A stretch of 64,000 bases of DNA from Desulfosporosinus hippei DSM 8344. GTDB lineage: Bacteria > Bacillota > Desulfitobacteriia > Desulfitobacteriales > Desulfitobacteriaceae. This document shows positions 9,602 to 18,742 of this stretch, in pieces. A program made the position numbers and the translations under genes. The DNA is taken from positions 1 to 64,000 of the forward strand of contig NZ_FNCP01000017.1 in assembly GCF_900100785.1 (NCBI RefSeq). The letters run 5' to 3'. The notes below the pieces were generated by a model that was given only the letters and a program-made list of their open reading frames with translations, had not been told where the DNA came from and made no database searches. How positions within the stretch are numbered: position 1 is the stretch's first letter; each line of letters begins with the position of its first letter.

Positions 9602-10084
9602 CTAATCCAAAGAGAGCTTTTCAAGAACTCTCTCAAAGGTGGCAAACTCCTCTTCTGTAAAGCGCTCTTTAATTTCTTGATCTAGCTTTTCAGCTAAATG
9701 CGCCATCTCGCTGATTTGTTGCTTAGCTTGTTCCGTTAAAAATACAAGAAGGGATCGTCTATCCTCCGGGTCATTTCTTCTTTCCACTAAGTCAAGCCGT
9801 TCCAGGCGATCCAAGATGGAGGTAAGGGTAGATCCATCCATTTCTAAACTTTTGGCAAGTTCCTTAAATTTTAGGCCATCCTTTTCCCACACAGCGCTCA
9901 AAACATAAAATTGAGATGGGGTTATACCATACTGGGAAAGGCTCCCTTCATAATATCTATGTACCTTTCTCATGACTCTGCTTAGTTTGTAACAAACATA
10001 TTTTGATGGATTTCTGCTGGTCTCATTTGTCAAAGCTTTAATACACCTCATTAACAATTCAATTTTCTGGTGAGTATTTTCCAT
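9602..10084 (-). CDS. MarR family transcriptional regulator
   Basis: Winged-helix regulator, 160 aa. The recognition helix region (LKFKELAKSLEMDGSTLTSILDRLERLDLVERR) is followed by the typical wing NDPEDRRSLLVFLT, and both ends are helical dimerisation segments. It lies 140 bases upstream of the FadH-like gene on the same strand and most likely controls that gene in response to an aromatic or acyl ligand. The ribosome binding site is weak (TTAGGA directly before ATG), consistent with low expression. Residues 1-30 extend beyond the usual MarR N-terminus. Confidence 0.9.
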   Translation of the reverse strand: MENTHQKIELLMRCIKALTNETSRNPSKYVCYKLSRVMRKVHRYYEGSLSQYGITPSQFYVLSAVWEKDGLKFKELAKSLEMDGSTLTSILDRLERLDLVERRNDPEDRRSLLVFLTEQAKQQISEMAHLAEKLDQEIKERFTEEEFATFERVLEKLSLD

Positions 10085-10110
10085 TCCTAAAAGAATAGCT
10101 ATAGAAATGT

Positions 10111-10131
10111 TTGTACAGCAATTAATTGTAC
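10111..10131. promoter_or_regulatory. candidate MarR operator
   Basis: A perfect CAATTAATTG core (10119-10128) is flanked by GTAC on both sides (TTGTACAG and TACC), giving a near-palindrome about 30 bases before the MarR start. A second GTAC-containing stretch follows at 10144-10149. The position fits autoregulation. Confidence 0.4.
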
Positions 10132-10221
10132 CCCAATTGTTTGTGTACCAATAAATTGATAGTTAAAGTATAACCTATTTTGATTTTTTTGACAATGACT
10201 ATCTTCAGCTTCTTCAACCGG

Positions 10222-10270
10222 AAAAAAAGCGCCCTCCCTCCACTCTATTTGCCTGTGGAGAGAGAGCGCT
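10222..10270 (-). terminator. terminator of the ABC exporter operon
   Basis: A 16-bp stem with few mismatches (AGCGCCCTCCCTCCAC at 10228-10243, GTGGAGAGAGAGCGCT at 10255-10270) and a minus-strand T7 tract (A7 at 10222-10228), directly after the stop codon at 10282. A classic intrinsic terminator. Confidence 0.88.
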
Positions 10271-10281
10271 TGCTGATTCAT

Positions 10282-12174
10282 TTACACGACTTCAATATTT
10301 GTTCCTGTAAACTGGCTATTGTAGAGATCTGCGTAGAAACCTTTCTCAGCCAGCAGATCGTTATGAGTACCCATCTCAATAATACTGCCGTGATTCATAA
10401 CCAGAATTAACTCTGCATCCCTAATCGTAGAAAGCCTATGGGCAATGACAAAGCTAGTTCTACCCTTCATTAGTTCGGTCATAGCTTTTTGGATATAAAC
10501 TTCTGTTCGTGAATCAACACTGCTTGTGGCTTCATCCAGGATAAGGATGACAGGGTTCGCTAAGATAGCTCTGGCGATTGTCAAAAGCTGCTTTTGACCC
10601 TGGGAAATATTCGAAGCCTCTTCGTTTAGGATTGTGTTATAACCTTCCGGAAGTGTTTTGATAAAATGGTGGGCATGAGCAGCTTTAGCCGCATTTATGA
10701 CCTCTTCTTCGGTAGCATCATCACGCCCGTAAGCTATATTCTCGAAGATTGTGCCATTAAATAACCAGGTGTCTTGCAAAACCATTCCGAACATACTGCG
10801 TAAAGAACCGCGTTTAATATCCTTGATATCAATTCCATCGATTAGTATTCTGCCATTGCTTATCTCGTAAAAGCGCATTAACAAATTTACTAATGTTGTT
10901 TTACCGGCTCCTGTTGGTCCAACAATCGCAATCGTATTTCCTGGCTTTACATCAACATTGATTTTTTTTAGGAGCTCTTCTTCTTCCGTATAGCTAAAAT
11001 CTACATTTTCAAATCTTACATGCCCTTTAGGGAAAGGAACTATCTTTGCCTCAATAGCATCGGGGACTTCTTCTACCTCATCAAGCAGTTCAAAGACACG
11101 TTCAGCTGAAGCAATAGTTGATTGAATAATATTGGCAATATTTGCTGTCTGAACAATTGGTTGAGTAAACTGTCTGGAGTATTGAATAAAGGCTAAAATA
11201 TCCCCTATGCTGATCATGTTTCTGGTTGCAAAAACACCACCAACAACACAAATTATCACATACCCTAGATTACTTACCAATCTCATTAGCGGCATTATTA
11301 TCCCGGAAATAAACTGTGCTTTATAGCCTGCTTGATAGAGTCTTTCGTTAATTGAATTAAATCTTGCAAAGGTCTCGTCCTCACGTCCAAAAGCTTTGAC
11401 AATTTTGTGTCCGGCATAGGCTTCTTCAACAAGTCCGTTGAGTTCACCTAAGGATTTTTGTTGTGTAGCAAAGTGTTGCTGGGAGCGCTTGGCAATATAA
11501 ATTGTAACGACCATATAAAGAGGCAAGGTCAAAATCACAATTAAGGTTAGTAATGGGCTTATCGACAACATCATAACGATAACCCCGATTATCGTAACCA
11601 GCGAGGTTATCAATTGGGTAAGGCTTTGTTGCAGAGTGGTAGAAATATTGTCAATATCATTGGTAACACGACTCAAAATCTCGCCATGAGTTCGGGCATC
11701 AAAGAACTTAAGAGGTAGACGGGAAAGTTTCTCATCTACTTCCTTGCGCATCTTATAAACAGTTTTCTGGGCAACCCCGGCCATGATATACTGCTGCAAA
11801 TAACTAAAGGCAGCACTGATGACATACAAACCAATCAGGATTAACACAATTTGACCAATATAGGTAAAATCCAAGGAAGGGACAGCCTTCCCTGTCTGGG
11901 CTGCCATCAGTTTTGCACCTAGGCCTTCGCCAATTTTGGTAACCCCTTTCCCCATGATTTTAGGGCCAAGGATACTAAAAATTGTGCTTAGGCTGGCAGT
12001 TACGAAAACAAAGAGAAATTTTGTTCTCTGGGGCTTTAAATATTGCGCTAACCTCCGCAGAGTTTCTTTAAAATTCTTGGCTTTTTCTACAGGTTTTCCT
12101 AACGATCCCATCGGCCCGCCCTGTTTTCCACCCGGAAGTCCTTTTTCTTTGTTTGGATTACAGTCTTCACTCAT
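10282..12174 (-). CDS. ABC exporter half, catalytically canonical subunit
   Basis: Fused membrane/ATPase subunit, 630 aa, of a heterodimeric type IV ABC exporter. After a Gly/Pro-rich N-terminal extension come six membrane segments (about 50-345) and an ATPase domain: Walker A GPTGAGKT (419-426), signature ISQGQ (523-527), Walker B ILILDEATS with catalytic Glu548 and switch His579. Together with the degenerate partner this matches the asymmetric design of TM287/288, LmrCD and BmrCD, which export drugs or lipids. Its ATG overlaps the partner's stop codon (ATGA), so the two are translationally coupled. The substrate is unknown. Confidence 0.92.
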   Translation of the reverse strand: MSEDCNPNKEKGLPGGKQGGPMGSLGKPVEKAKNFKETLRRLAQYLKPQRTKFLFVFVTASLSTIFSILGPKIMGKGVTKIGEGLGAKLMAAQTGKAVPSLDFTYIGQIVLILIGLYVISAAFSYLQQYIMAGVAQKTVYKMRKEVDEKLSRLPLKFFDARTHGEILSRVTNDIDNISTTLQQSLTQLITSLVTIIGVIVMMLSISPLLTLIVILTLPLYMVVTIYIAKRSQQHFATQQKSLGELNGLVEEAYAGHKIVKAFGREDETFARFNSINERLYQAGYKAQFISGIIMPLMRLVSNLGYVIICVVGGVFATRNMISIGDILAFIQYSRQFTQPIVQTANIANIIQSTIASAERVFELLDEVEEVPDAIEAKIVPFPKGHVRFENVDFSYTEEEELLKKINVDVKPGNTIAIVGPTGAGKTTLVNLLMRFYEISNGRILIDGIDIKDIKRGSLRSMFGMVLQDTWLFNGTIFENIAYGRDDATEEEVINAAKAAHAHHFIKTLPEGYNTILNEEASNISQGQKQLLTIARAILANPVILILDEATSSVDSRTEVYIQKAMTELMKGRTSFVIAHRLSTIRDAELILVMNHGSIIEMGTHNDLLAEKGFYADLYNSQFTGTNIEVV

Positions 12175-13898
12175 CCTACTTCCTCCTCAGACAATTGTGA
12201 CGCTACAAGTTCACGATATACCCTGCAATTGTTCAACAGTTCCGCATGAGTTCCAATACCCGCAATAATTCCTTCATCTAAAACAATAATCTTATCAGCT
12301 TCCCTCACAGTCGGTACGCTCTGAGCTATCAAGAAAACCGTGGCCTCTTCAAGCTCTGGTCTCAGCGCAACCCGTAGTTTAGCATCGGTTTTAAAATCTA
12401 AGGCGGAAAAGCTATCGTCAAAAATATAAATCTCCGGTTTTCGCACGAGAGCACGAGCAATCGAAAGCCGTTGTTTCTGGCCTCCGGAAATATTAGCTCC
12501 GCCTTGGGCAATAGCATGATTAAAACCCGCTTCTAAACTCAGAATAAATTCTGTAGCTTGGGCCACATCAGCAGCATGCTTAATTTCTTCTAGAGTAGCA
12601 TCTTGTTTCCCATATCGAATATTTTCCGCAATTGTCCCTGAAAAGAGAACTGTCTTTTGTGGAACAAAGCCAATCTTTGCTCTCAATGCTTTCTGACTCA
12701 TTTCTTTAACATTGATTCCATCGATAAGAATGCTACCCTTTTCCGCATCGTAGAAGCGACTGATCAGATTGATTAAGGTTGATTTGCCTGAGCCTGTCCC
12801 CCCAATAATGGCCGTCACCTCGCCTGGCTTTGCAACGAAATTTAGATTGTTAATAGCAGGTTGATCAGCACCGGGATATCTAAATGAAACATCTTTAAAT
12901 TCAACCAACCCTTTTCCTTGGGTCACAGTTCTCGGCTTTTCAGGATCTTTGATATCTAAATTTGTCTCAAGTACTTCATTAATTCTTACCGCAGAAACCT
13001 GAGCGCGTGGAATCACAATAAACAACATCACTAACATTAACAACGAGAATAGGATTTGGGTTGCATATTGGATAAAAGCCAAAAGTGAGCCGATCTGCAT
13101 AGCTCCGGAATCAATTCTGATGGCTCCGAACCAGACAAGGGCTACAGTCGTTAAATTCATAATCAGCATCATCGCCGGCATTAAGGCAGCCATAATCAGA
13201 TTGATTTTGATGGCGTTCTGCATTAAATCAGCATTAGCATCATCAAATCGAACTTTTTCTTTTTCTATGCGATTAAATGCCCGTATGACCCTAATGCCGG
13301 TAAGATTTTCCCTTAAAACAAGGTTTAACTTATCAAGCTTTTCCTGCATTAGTTTAAAAAGAGGTAAGGCTCTAAATAACGTTCCACCAATAATCGCAAA
13401 CAACACCGGAATTACAACGACTAAAACCCAGGATAAGGATATATCTTGTTGCAATGCCATGACAACTCCACCGATACTTGTAAGGGGGGCCGTCACCATC
13501 ATCGTCAGGATTAAGACGGATACTTGCTGAATTTGGTTAACATCATTAGTCGTTCTCGTAATAAGTGTCGCTGTGCCTAATTTATCAAACTCATGCAACG
13601 AAAAACTTTCAACCTTACTAAAAAGCTTTTCGCGAATTATTTTCCCAAAGCCTATTGAGGTTCTTGCAGACAGATAGGCTGCAATGATTGCACAAATAGT
13701 TCCTCCGACGGCAATAAGCAGCATAACACCGCCGGTCTTTACAATATAATTAATGTCTTTATTCACAATTCCGAGATCAACTAGGTCAGCCATTAAGGTT
13801 GGCAAATAGAGGTCAGATATAACTTGAACAAAAAGTAGCGCTACTACAGCTGCAATATATGCAGTAAAAGGTTTGAGCAATCTAAATAGCTTAACCAT
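12171..13898 (-). CDS. ABC exporter half, degenerate-site subunit
   Basis: First subunit of the heterodimer, 575 aa. Six membrane segments are followed by an ATPase domain with intact Walker A GGTGSGKS (about 366-373) and signature ISGGQ, but Walker B reads IFDDS, so the catalytic Glu is Asp (about 495), and the switch loop reads IAQSVPT, so the His is Gln (about 526). These two changes mark the non-hydrolysing site in TM287-type exporters. I chose the ATG with GAGGTG six bases upstream; a GTG three codons earlier overlaps that site. It follows marR by 26 bases in one operon. Confidence 0.92.
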   Translation of the reverse strand: MVKLFRLLKPFTAYIAAVVALLFVQVISDLYLPTLMADLVDLGIVNKDINYIVKTGGVMLLIAVGGTICAIIAAYLSARTSIGFGKIIREKLFSKVESFSLHEFDKLGTATLITRTTNDVNQIQQVSVLILTMMVTAPLTSIGGVVMALQQDISLSWVLVVVIPVLFAIIGGTLFRALPLFKLMQEKLDKLNLVLRENLTGIRVIRAFNRIEKEKVRFDDANADLMQNAIKINLIMAALMPAMMLIMNLTTVALVWFGAIRIDSGAMQIGSLLAFIQYATQILFSLLMLVMLFIVIPRAQVSAVRINEVLETNLDIKDPEKPRTVTQGKGLVEFKDVSFRYPGADQPAINNLNFVAKPGEVTAIIGGTGSGKSTLINLISRFYDAEKGSILIDGINVKEMSQKALRAKIGFVPQKTVLFSGTIAENIRYGKQDATLEEIKHAADVAQATEFILSLEAGFNHAIAQGGANISGGQKQRLSIARALVRKPEIYIFDDSFSALDFKTDAKLRVALRPELEEATVFLIAQSVPTVREADKIIVLDEGIIAGIGTHAELLNNCRVYRELVASQLSEEEVG

Positions 13899-13924
13899 AA
13901 AACTCACCTCATTTGATATTGATA

Positions 13925-14368
13925 TTAATCTTTATCATATTCCCTTAATAGATTTCTCAGGGTGCTTAATCCCTCATATACTTTCTCTAAATCTTTTGGG
14001 CTGCCTTCGCTCAAAATTTTTTCAATCTTTTTCTCGAACTTCACATGAAAACTTTCATGCATTTCCTTAAAATTTGGAGTTATACTTACAAAGACCACTC
14101 TTCGATCGGATTCACTTCTTGATCTTTCTACCATTCCTTGTTTTTCAAGCCTGTCAACGATACCTGACACGGTACTATTTGAGAGATTCATTTTATTGCT
14201 TAGCTCATTAATCTTTAATTTTTTTTCTTTACTTAAGATTCCAAGAACCATGCCTTGGGGTGGAGTTATGCCCACGTCTTCAAACACTTTACTCATACTG
14301 CTTCTATAGAGCATCATTACTTCCTGAAAAAGACTTGCGACCCTTGCACTTTTATTTTGATTTTCCAT
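13925..14368 (-). CDS. MarR family regulator of the ABC exporter
   Basis: Winged-helix repressor-type protein, 147 aa, with ELSNKMNLSNSTVSGIVDR as recognition helix and a SESDRRVVFVS wing. It is the first gene of the marR-ABC-ABC operon, an arrangement in which MarR usually represses its own transporter until a toxic substrate binds. The start is ATG at 14366-14368, with GGAGG five to six bases upstream. A strong inverted repeat lies about 45 bases before the start codon. Confidence 0.9.
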   Translation of the reverse strand: MENQNKSARVASLFQEVMMLYRSSMSKVFEDVGITPPQGMVLGILSKEKKLKINELSNKMNLSNSTVSGIVDRLEKQGMVERSRSESDRRVVFVSITPNFKEMHESFHVKFEKKIEKILSEGSPKDLEKVYEGLSTLRNLLREYDKD

Positions 14369-14412
14369 AAATTCCTCCACAAACTTGTTTTTTAGCGCAT
14401 TTTATTTCGCAT

Positions 14413-14442
14413 AGTAATATTTCGTACACGAAGGATATTACT
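14413..14442. promoter_or_regulatory. probable operator of the marR-ABC operon
   Basis: Arms AGTAATAT (14413-14420) and ATATTACT (14435-14442) are perfect complements and enclose a second small palindrome, TTCGTACACGAA. The nested dyad lies just upstream of marR, where an autorepressor would bind. Confidence 0.6.
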
Positions 14443-14491
14443 CCTTAACCATTAAAATGTCAAATTTAAATTTCGGTCAATTATTATATAT

Positions 14492-14545
14492 AAACACAAA
14501 AAAGATGATTTCTGTTTCAGTACAGAAATCATCTTTTTTGTGTTT
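14492..14545. terminator. 24-bp perfect terminator hairpin
   Basis: Perfect 24-bp arms (14492-14515 and 14522-14545) with a six-base loop; the stem includes A6/T6 runs, so it can end transcription in either direction. It directly follows the stop codon of the TelA gene at 14548 and separates that gene from the marR-ABC operon. Confidence 0.9.
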
Positions 14546-14547
14546 GC

Positions 14548-15672
14548 TTATCTGACAATCCCACGATTCACAAAATCTTGTTTGAGAACCTCTAATCTTC
14601 TTGTACCATCTATCCGTTTTTGTCTCATTTCCTCTTGAATTGCCTTCGTATCCTCGATGCCCTTTACGATTGTTTGCCATGATTTTTCTAGAGTTTCAAT
14701 ATTTACCGAACTGCCCGTGGCCAGCTTGGCAACCATTTTCGATTGAAGAGCAGTGTTTTCGGCATTTCTAAGCAGAAGTTCATTTGTTTTTTCATCTAAG
14801 GCACTCATTGCTTTAGCCTGAACTGATTGGCGTTTTAGCATAATTGCCTGAACCAAGCATTGTTTGAAGATAGGCATGGTAATGACGAATGCTGAATTAA
14901 TCTTTCGAACCAAGTTATAGTTGCCATACTCTATTGCTTTGATGGTTGGCATACTCTGGACAGCAACGTTTTCAGCCAGCTGCAGATCATAAATTCTCTG
15001 TTCCATTACTTCTTGTACCTGCAGCAGGTTGTTAACATTCATTTGATCTACTCGGTTCCCTGTCTCGTTGGCTCTGGCTTGGGCTGCCGGAATAATATTA
15101 TTCTTAAGCTCAGCAAGAACTACTTGACCGGCATAAATGTATTGTCCTAGCTGCTCATAATACTCAACGTTTTTATTAAACATGTCTTCCAGGTGTTTAT
15201 TGGCAGCACCGATTTCAGCTTCGTATTTCTTGAGGGTCACAAAGACCTTGTCAACTTCATCGCCCATAGAGTTATATTTTTTGAACAAAGTCTCAACAGT
15301 GTTTTTAGCTTTAGAAAAAATCTTTTCCAGGAAGCCGGGAGGTTTATCCTCAAAGTCCTTAATATCAAACTTGTCCATAATTTTATTAAGCTGAATTAGC
15401 AATTCGCCTGAATCCTCAACTTTAGTTGACTGCATGGAGTGCAAAATAGCGTCAGAAAACCGGGAAACCTCTTCCGCTGTGTTTTTGCCAAATGTCATAA
15501 TCGAATTAACATCTTCCAAGTTAATTTGTCGTACGATACTGCGAACTTCCGGACTCTCCATAACTTTTGTCTTAACTTCATTTTTCTGCTTTTCGATATC
15601 AAACTCCGGAATTGGGGCTGGGACTAAACTTTTATCTTCTGTCAAAGTTGTAGTAAATCCTTGAATCTCCAT
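14548..15672 (-). CDS. TelA/KlaA family toxic-anion resistance protein
   Basis: TelA-family protein, 374 aa, close to the usual length. It is almost wholly helical with long heptad-like stretches (for example 110-220), is soluble and has no signal peptide. Diagnostic stretches are EVRSIVRQINLEDVNSIMTF near residue 40 and the basic C-terminus KRIDGTRRLEVLKQDF. Homologues are tied to tellurite and cell-envelope stress resistance (plasmid TelA, Bacillus YceH) but have no defined biochemical activity. It follows the YceG-like gene by 56 bases, the pairing also seen in the Bacillus yce operon. Start: ATG behind GAGGAGG. Confidence 0.9.
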   Translation of the reverse strand: MEIQGFTTTLTEDKSLVPAPIPEFDIEKQKNEVKTKVMESPEVRSIVRQINLEDVNSIMTFGKNTAEEVSRFSDAILHSMQSTKVEDSGELLIQLNKIMDKFDIKDFEDKPPGFLEKIFSKAKNTVETLFKKYNSMGDEVDKVFVTLKKYEAEIGAANKHLEDMFNKNVEYYEQLGQYIYAGQVVLAELKNNIIPAAQARANETGNRVDQMNVNNLLQVQEVMEQRIYDLQLAENVAVQSMPTIKAIEYGNYNLVRKINSAFVITMPIFKQCLVQAIMLKRQSVQAKAMSALDEKTNELLLRNAENTALQSKMVAKLATGSSVNIETLEKSWQTIVKGIEDTKAIQEEMRQKRIDGTRRLEVLKQDFVNRGIVR

Positions 15673-15728
15673 CGAAGTTCCTCCTCAAATTTTTTTTTAT
15701 AAAAGCAAATCTTGCAGTAAACTCAAAG

Positions 15729-18233
15729 CTATCGCAGATGAAAGAAACGTGATAATAGCCCTGGTTTTTGGGAAGAAGCTGCTGGGATATCAGCTAAAGA
15801 GGGCATATCTAAATCGAATTTGACCTGTGGAAGCTGAAAAAGATCAAAGAAACATGGCTTAATGAATTGATCAATGGTTTTGTAGCTCGTTGGAGTTAAA
15901 ACTAGGATATCTAGACCAATGCGGTTAAAATAGGCAAGGATAATGGCATCGCTTTCGCTGAAAGATTGTTTTTTATGATCATAAATTACGATTTTAGGAA
16001 TCTCTTGAGGAAAATCAAAGACTTCGATCAGCTTTAAGATTTCATCCTCCATGGTTAAAATAGTCATAATAATCTTTAGCTTAAATTTGTTATCTACTGC
16101 TGTTACAAAAAGGTCTGAGCCAATTAATTCATTAATTTTTCCAATTAAAAAATGCTGTAAAGGTGCTCTAAGATGGTTAAATTTATAATGCTTGCTCATT
16201 ATTACTTTAGCTTCATTTAAAAGTCCCTGGTCCGTTAATAAATAACTAGCCTGATACAGTTCCTGCTTCGTGTAATTTACATTTGTAAATGGCAGACCAC
16301 TAACAAGCTTGGTATTTGTGGCTGAAGAGAGGTTTCCTAAATCCCGCCAATAAGTATTTAAGTCCTCACTAACTCCATTAATTTTAGCAAATAAGTTAGG
16401 AATATAAACTTTTTTGTTTTGAATTTTAAACTCCGGTCGCAGTTTTGCAGGTTCTCTCCATAATATCTTAAGTTCATCAACGGTAGTTTTAAGGGTGATG
16501 GGTTGAGTGCCATAGTTTTCAAACTGCCATGGCTTGAAAAGCCCCACATCTTCCCCATAAATTACTTCCTCAATTTCTTTAGAGGCGTTGTAAGCAATTG
16601 TACTTTTACGAATGTACCTTTCTTCGGCGGGAAAGGATTCCAAAGTTAGATTATTGGGATTCTGAATAAGATGGGTCAGCTCATTATCCCTATCAATAAT
16701 TTGAAATGGTTTGTCCCCATCTTTATCCGAATGTACATAAAGGACATCACACCCTAACCTATGTAAGGCATATAAGAGATAAATTTCGTGGGGTTTAATT
16801 TGGCCATGGAACAATATTTTAGGATTATGATCCTGATCCTGGTTTAAAGAGGCTTTGGGAAATAATTGAACCACATACCTATTTAACCATGTAACTATTT
16901 TTAATGAGAAATTTGAAACTATTGAGAAGTTTGCATTTTTGTTTTTCTCAGCAAAAAGATCAACTATCTCAACAAACATTTTTTTAATTGTGTTATCGAA
17001 TAGCTCATTATTGAATTGCGGAAGTATCTCTGCTCTTAAAGTTTGTTCAATGACCTCAGATCTATCTTTAAAAGGATAACTACTAAACCCAGTGGGAATG
17101 GAGGAATTCTCATCCGCAGTAGGTGCCGGAATACCATCAATAAACTTCAGATAATTTCCCAGTAACTGTAGAGAGCGATCCAAGTCATAGAGACTATTAT
17201 AATACTCTGCCTCCCAATCATCGGAAGAGACAGGTACGCCAATGTAACGAATAAAATATGTTGGCAGTATGGGATAAGGATGCCCAATGTAACCACTTCG
17301 CATTTTTAGTGGAACAAGCATTTCTTGGAATATTGCCTCAGTTCTCTTCAATTTGACGACAACTATTGGATCATTTAGGTTAACTAAATCCCTTGGTTTT
17401 TGTTGGTCTACCGGCAACTCAGGTTCCTTCTTTATAGCTTTTGGCAAGTCCTTTTCCCTTACTTCTTTTTTAGCTTTCTGCTCAGGAAATGAACGTATTG
17501 GTAAGTCTTTGAAATATTTGATAAGCATCGAGTATTCATTGTTCTTATCTACATATTCAAACTCGTCTCTGAACGAGGTATTGAGTACTAGTACATCACA
17601 GCCGATAAGGGACATTAAAATGAGGTAATATACTTCATGTTTCTTAGGACTACCCCAGTAAATAACCTTAGGATTATAGGGAGACTTCTTAATAATTTGT
17701 TTGCCGTGTTCTCCAAACCAAAGTAATATTTTGGTTCCGAAGTTTACAGCCATACTTAAATTAATCTCATATTCATTGGCTATGTAGAGATTGAAAATTG
17801 TATCAAAGGCATTTCTTATCCCTCGATTCAACTCGCTGTTTGAGCTTAAAGAAAAATAACCTTGAGAATCCAATAGATTTGCTAAGGCTCCATTGCTAAA
17901 GTCTTTAAGGGGAACAGGTTTAAATAACTGCCTTAATCGTTCAATAACGCTCAAATCAGTACTTACCGGAATGGAATTGTCAAATAGAATAAAGTTATCT
18001 GTAAGTTTTAGTTGTTCATTTAGACTTGTGATTCGAGTCAGATACTCTGTTTCGTCATCACATCCAATAATTCTATAGAAATATACATCGTACTTAGTAC
18101 CCCTTTCCTGCAAAGGAGACAGTATATCTTTAAAAATATTATTGGATTGTTTTAAAACAGTCCTATTTCCATTACTGATCTCCGTAGCTTCTCCCTCCTT
18201 ATCCTTGCCAGGACTCCCAAATAATTGGTTCAT
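15729..18233 (-). CDS. YceG-like protein with internal repeats
   Basis: Large soluble protein, about 834 aa, resembling the YceG-type component of tellurite-stress operons, which is usually shorter. Three related segments are visible: NPKVIYWGSPKKHEVYYL...GCDVLVLN, NPKILFHGQIKPHEIYLL...GCDVLYVH and a shorter IPKIVIYDHKKQS...GLDILVLT. The helical units before the first two are also alike (YDVYFYRIIGC / PTYFIRYIGVPV). The start is uncertain: ATG at 18231-18233 or 18255-18257, both inside arsC and both without a ribosome binding site, whereas GGAGGGAG stands just after the arsC stop. No enzymatic motif is evident to me. Confidence 0.75.
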   Translation of the reverse strand: MNQLFGSPGKDKEGEATEISNGNRTVLKQSNNIFKDILSPLQERGTKYDVYFYRIIGCDDETEYLTRITSLNEQLKLTDNFILFDNSIPVSTDLSVIERLRQLFKPVPLKDFSNGALANLLDSQGYFSLSSNSELNRGIRNAFDTIFNLYIANEYEINLSMAVNFGTKILLWFGEHGKQIIKKSPYNPKVIYWGSPKKHEVYYLILMSLIGCDVLVLNTSFRDEFEYVDKNNEYSMLIKYFKDLPIRSFPEQKAKKEVREKDLPKAIKKEPELPVDQQKPRDLVNLNDPIVVVKLKRTEAIFQEMLVPLKMRSGYIGHPYPILPTYFIRYIGVPVSSDDWEAEYYNSLYDLDRSLQLLGNYLKFIDGIPAPTADENSSIPTGFSSYPFKDRSEVIEQTLRAEILPQFNNELFDNTIKKMFVEIVDLFAEKNKNANFSIVSNFSLKIVTWLNRYVVQLFPKASLNQDQDHNPKILFHGQIKPHEIYLLYALHRLGCDVLYVHSDKDGDKPFQIIDRDNELTHLIQNPNNLTLESFPAEERYIRKSTIAYNASKEIEEVIYGEDVGLFKPWQFENYGTQPITLKTTVDELKILWREPAKLRPEFKIQNKKVYIPNLFAKINGVSEDLNTYWRDLGNLSSATNTKLVSGLPFTNVNYTKQELYQASYLLTDQGLLNEAKVIMSKHYKFNHLRAPLQHFLIGKINELIGSDLFVTAVDNKFKLKIIMTILTMEDEILKLIEVFDFPQEIPKIVIYDHKKQSFSESDAIILAYFNRIGLDILVLTPTSYKTIDQFIKPCFFDLFQLPQVKFDLDMPSLADIPAASSQKPGLLSRFFHLR

Positions 18234-18540
18234 AACCAACGGTAGCCAGCTTGCCATTTCTTACAATAGGGGTATTATACAGACTGGGGTTATTTAGCAG
18301 CATCTCTTCTTTACCGCTGGGAGAGATAATCTGATTCATATTTAATCTTTTATAATCTTTAGCATTCGCATTGATCAATTTATTCAAGCCCACTGCCGTT
18401 TTTACACTTTGGAGTTCACCTTTACTTAAGCCCTTTATCCCTAAGTCAATAAATTGATAGTTTATTTTTCGTTCTTTAAAGTACCGTTCTGCTTTTTTCG
18501 TATCAAAACATTTCTTGACTCCAAATATTTGTATATTCAT
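18199..18540 (-). CDS. ArsC/Spx-like thioredoxin-fold protein
   Basis: ArsC-family protein, 113 aa. The N-terminal IFGVKKCFDTKKAERYF carries a single active-site-position cysteine (C11) and no CxxC. The C-terminal YNTPIVRNGKLATVGY matches the cis-proline and basic loop of the Spx/MgsR/YffB group. Members act as redox-sensing RNA polymerase partners (Spx) or possible glutathione-dependent reductases; arsenate reduction is not shown. It overlaps the start of the YceG-like gene and probably belongs to the same operon. The start ATG is preceded by GAGGAG and AGGA. Confidence 0.85.
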   Translation of the reverse strand: MNIQIFGVKKCFDTKKAERYFKERKINYQFIDLGIKGLSKGELQSVKTAVGLNKLINANAKDYKRLNMNQIISPSGKEEMLLNNPSLYNTPIVRNGKLATVGYEPIIWESWQG

Positions 18541-18681
18541 TTCCTATTGTGTCTCCTCATAAAACATCTAATAAGATTATGGCAATATTCAATCTAAGTG
18601 ATACTTAGTCTTTAAATTATTCTACGCAATATATCGAATCCCTTCAAAAATAAGCGAAAAAATGGAAATCCCAAATTAATA

Positions 18682-18715
18682 AACGCCTCCGGCCCTTAAA
18701 ATGGCTAGAAGCGTT
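18682..18715 (-). terminator. imperfect terminator hairpin after the thioesterase gene
   Basis: AACGC (18682-18686) pairs with GCGTT (18711-18715), and inner TC/GA and GCC/GGC pairs extend the stem. The minus strand continues into TTTATTAATTT. It lies 28 bases past the thioesterase stop and upstream of arsC. Confidence 0.45.
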
Positions 18716-18742
18716 ACAGTTAAAGATCAGAGATTGCATCCC

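Noticed and set aside
18199-18540. Arsenate reductase proper
   Set aside because: Only the single N-terminal cysteine and the Spx/YffB-like C-terminus are present, and no other ars gene is adjacent, so the call is kept at family level.
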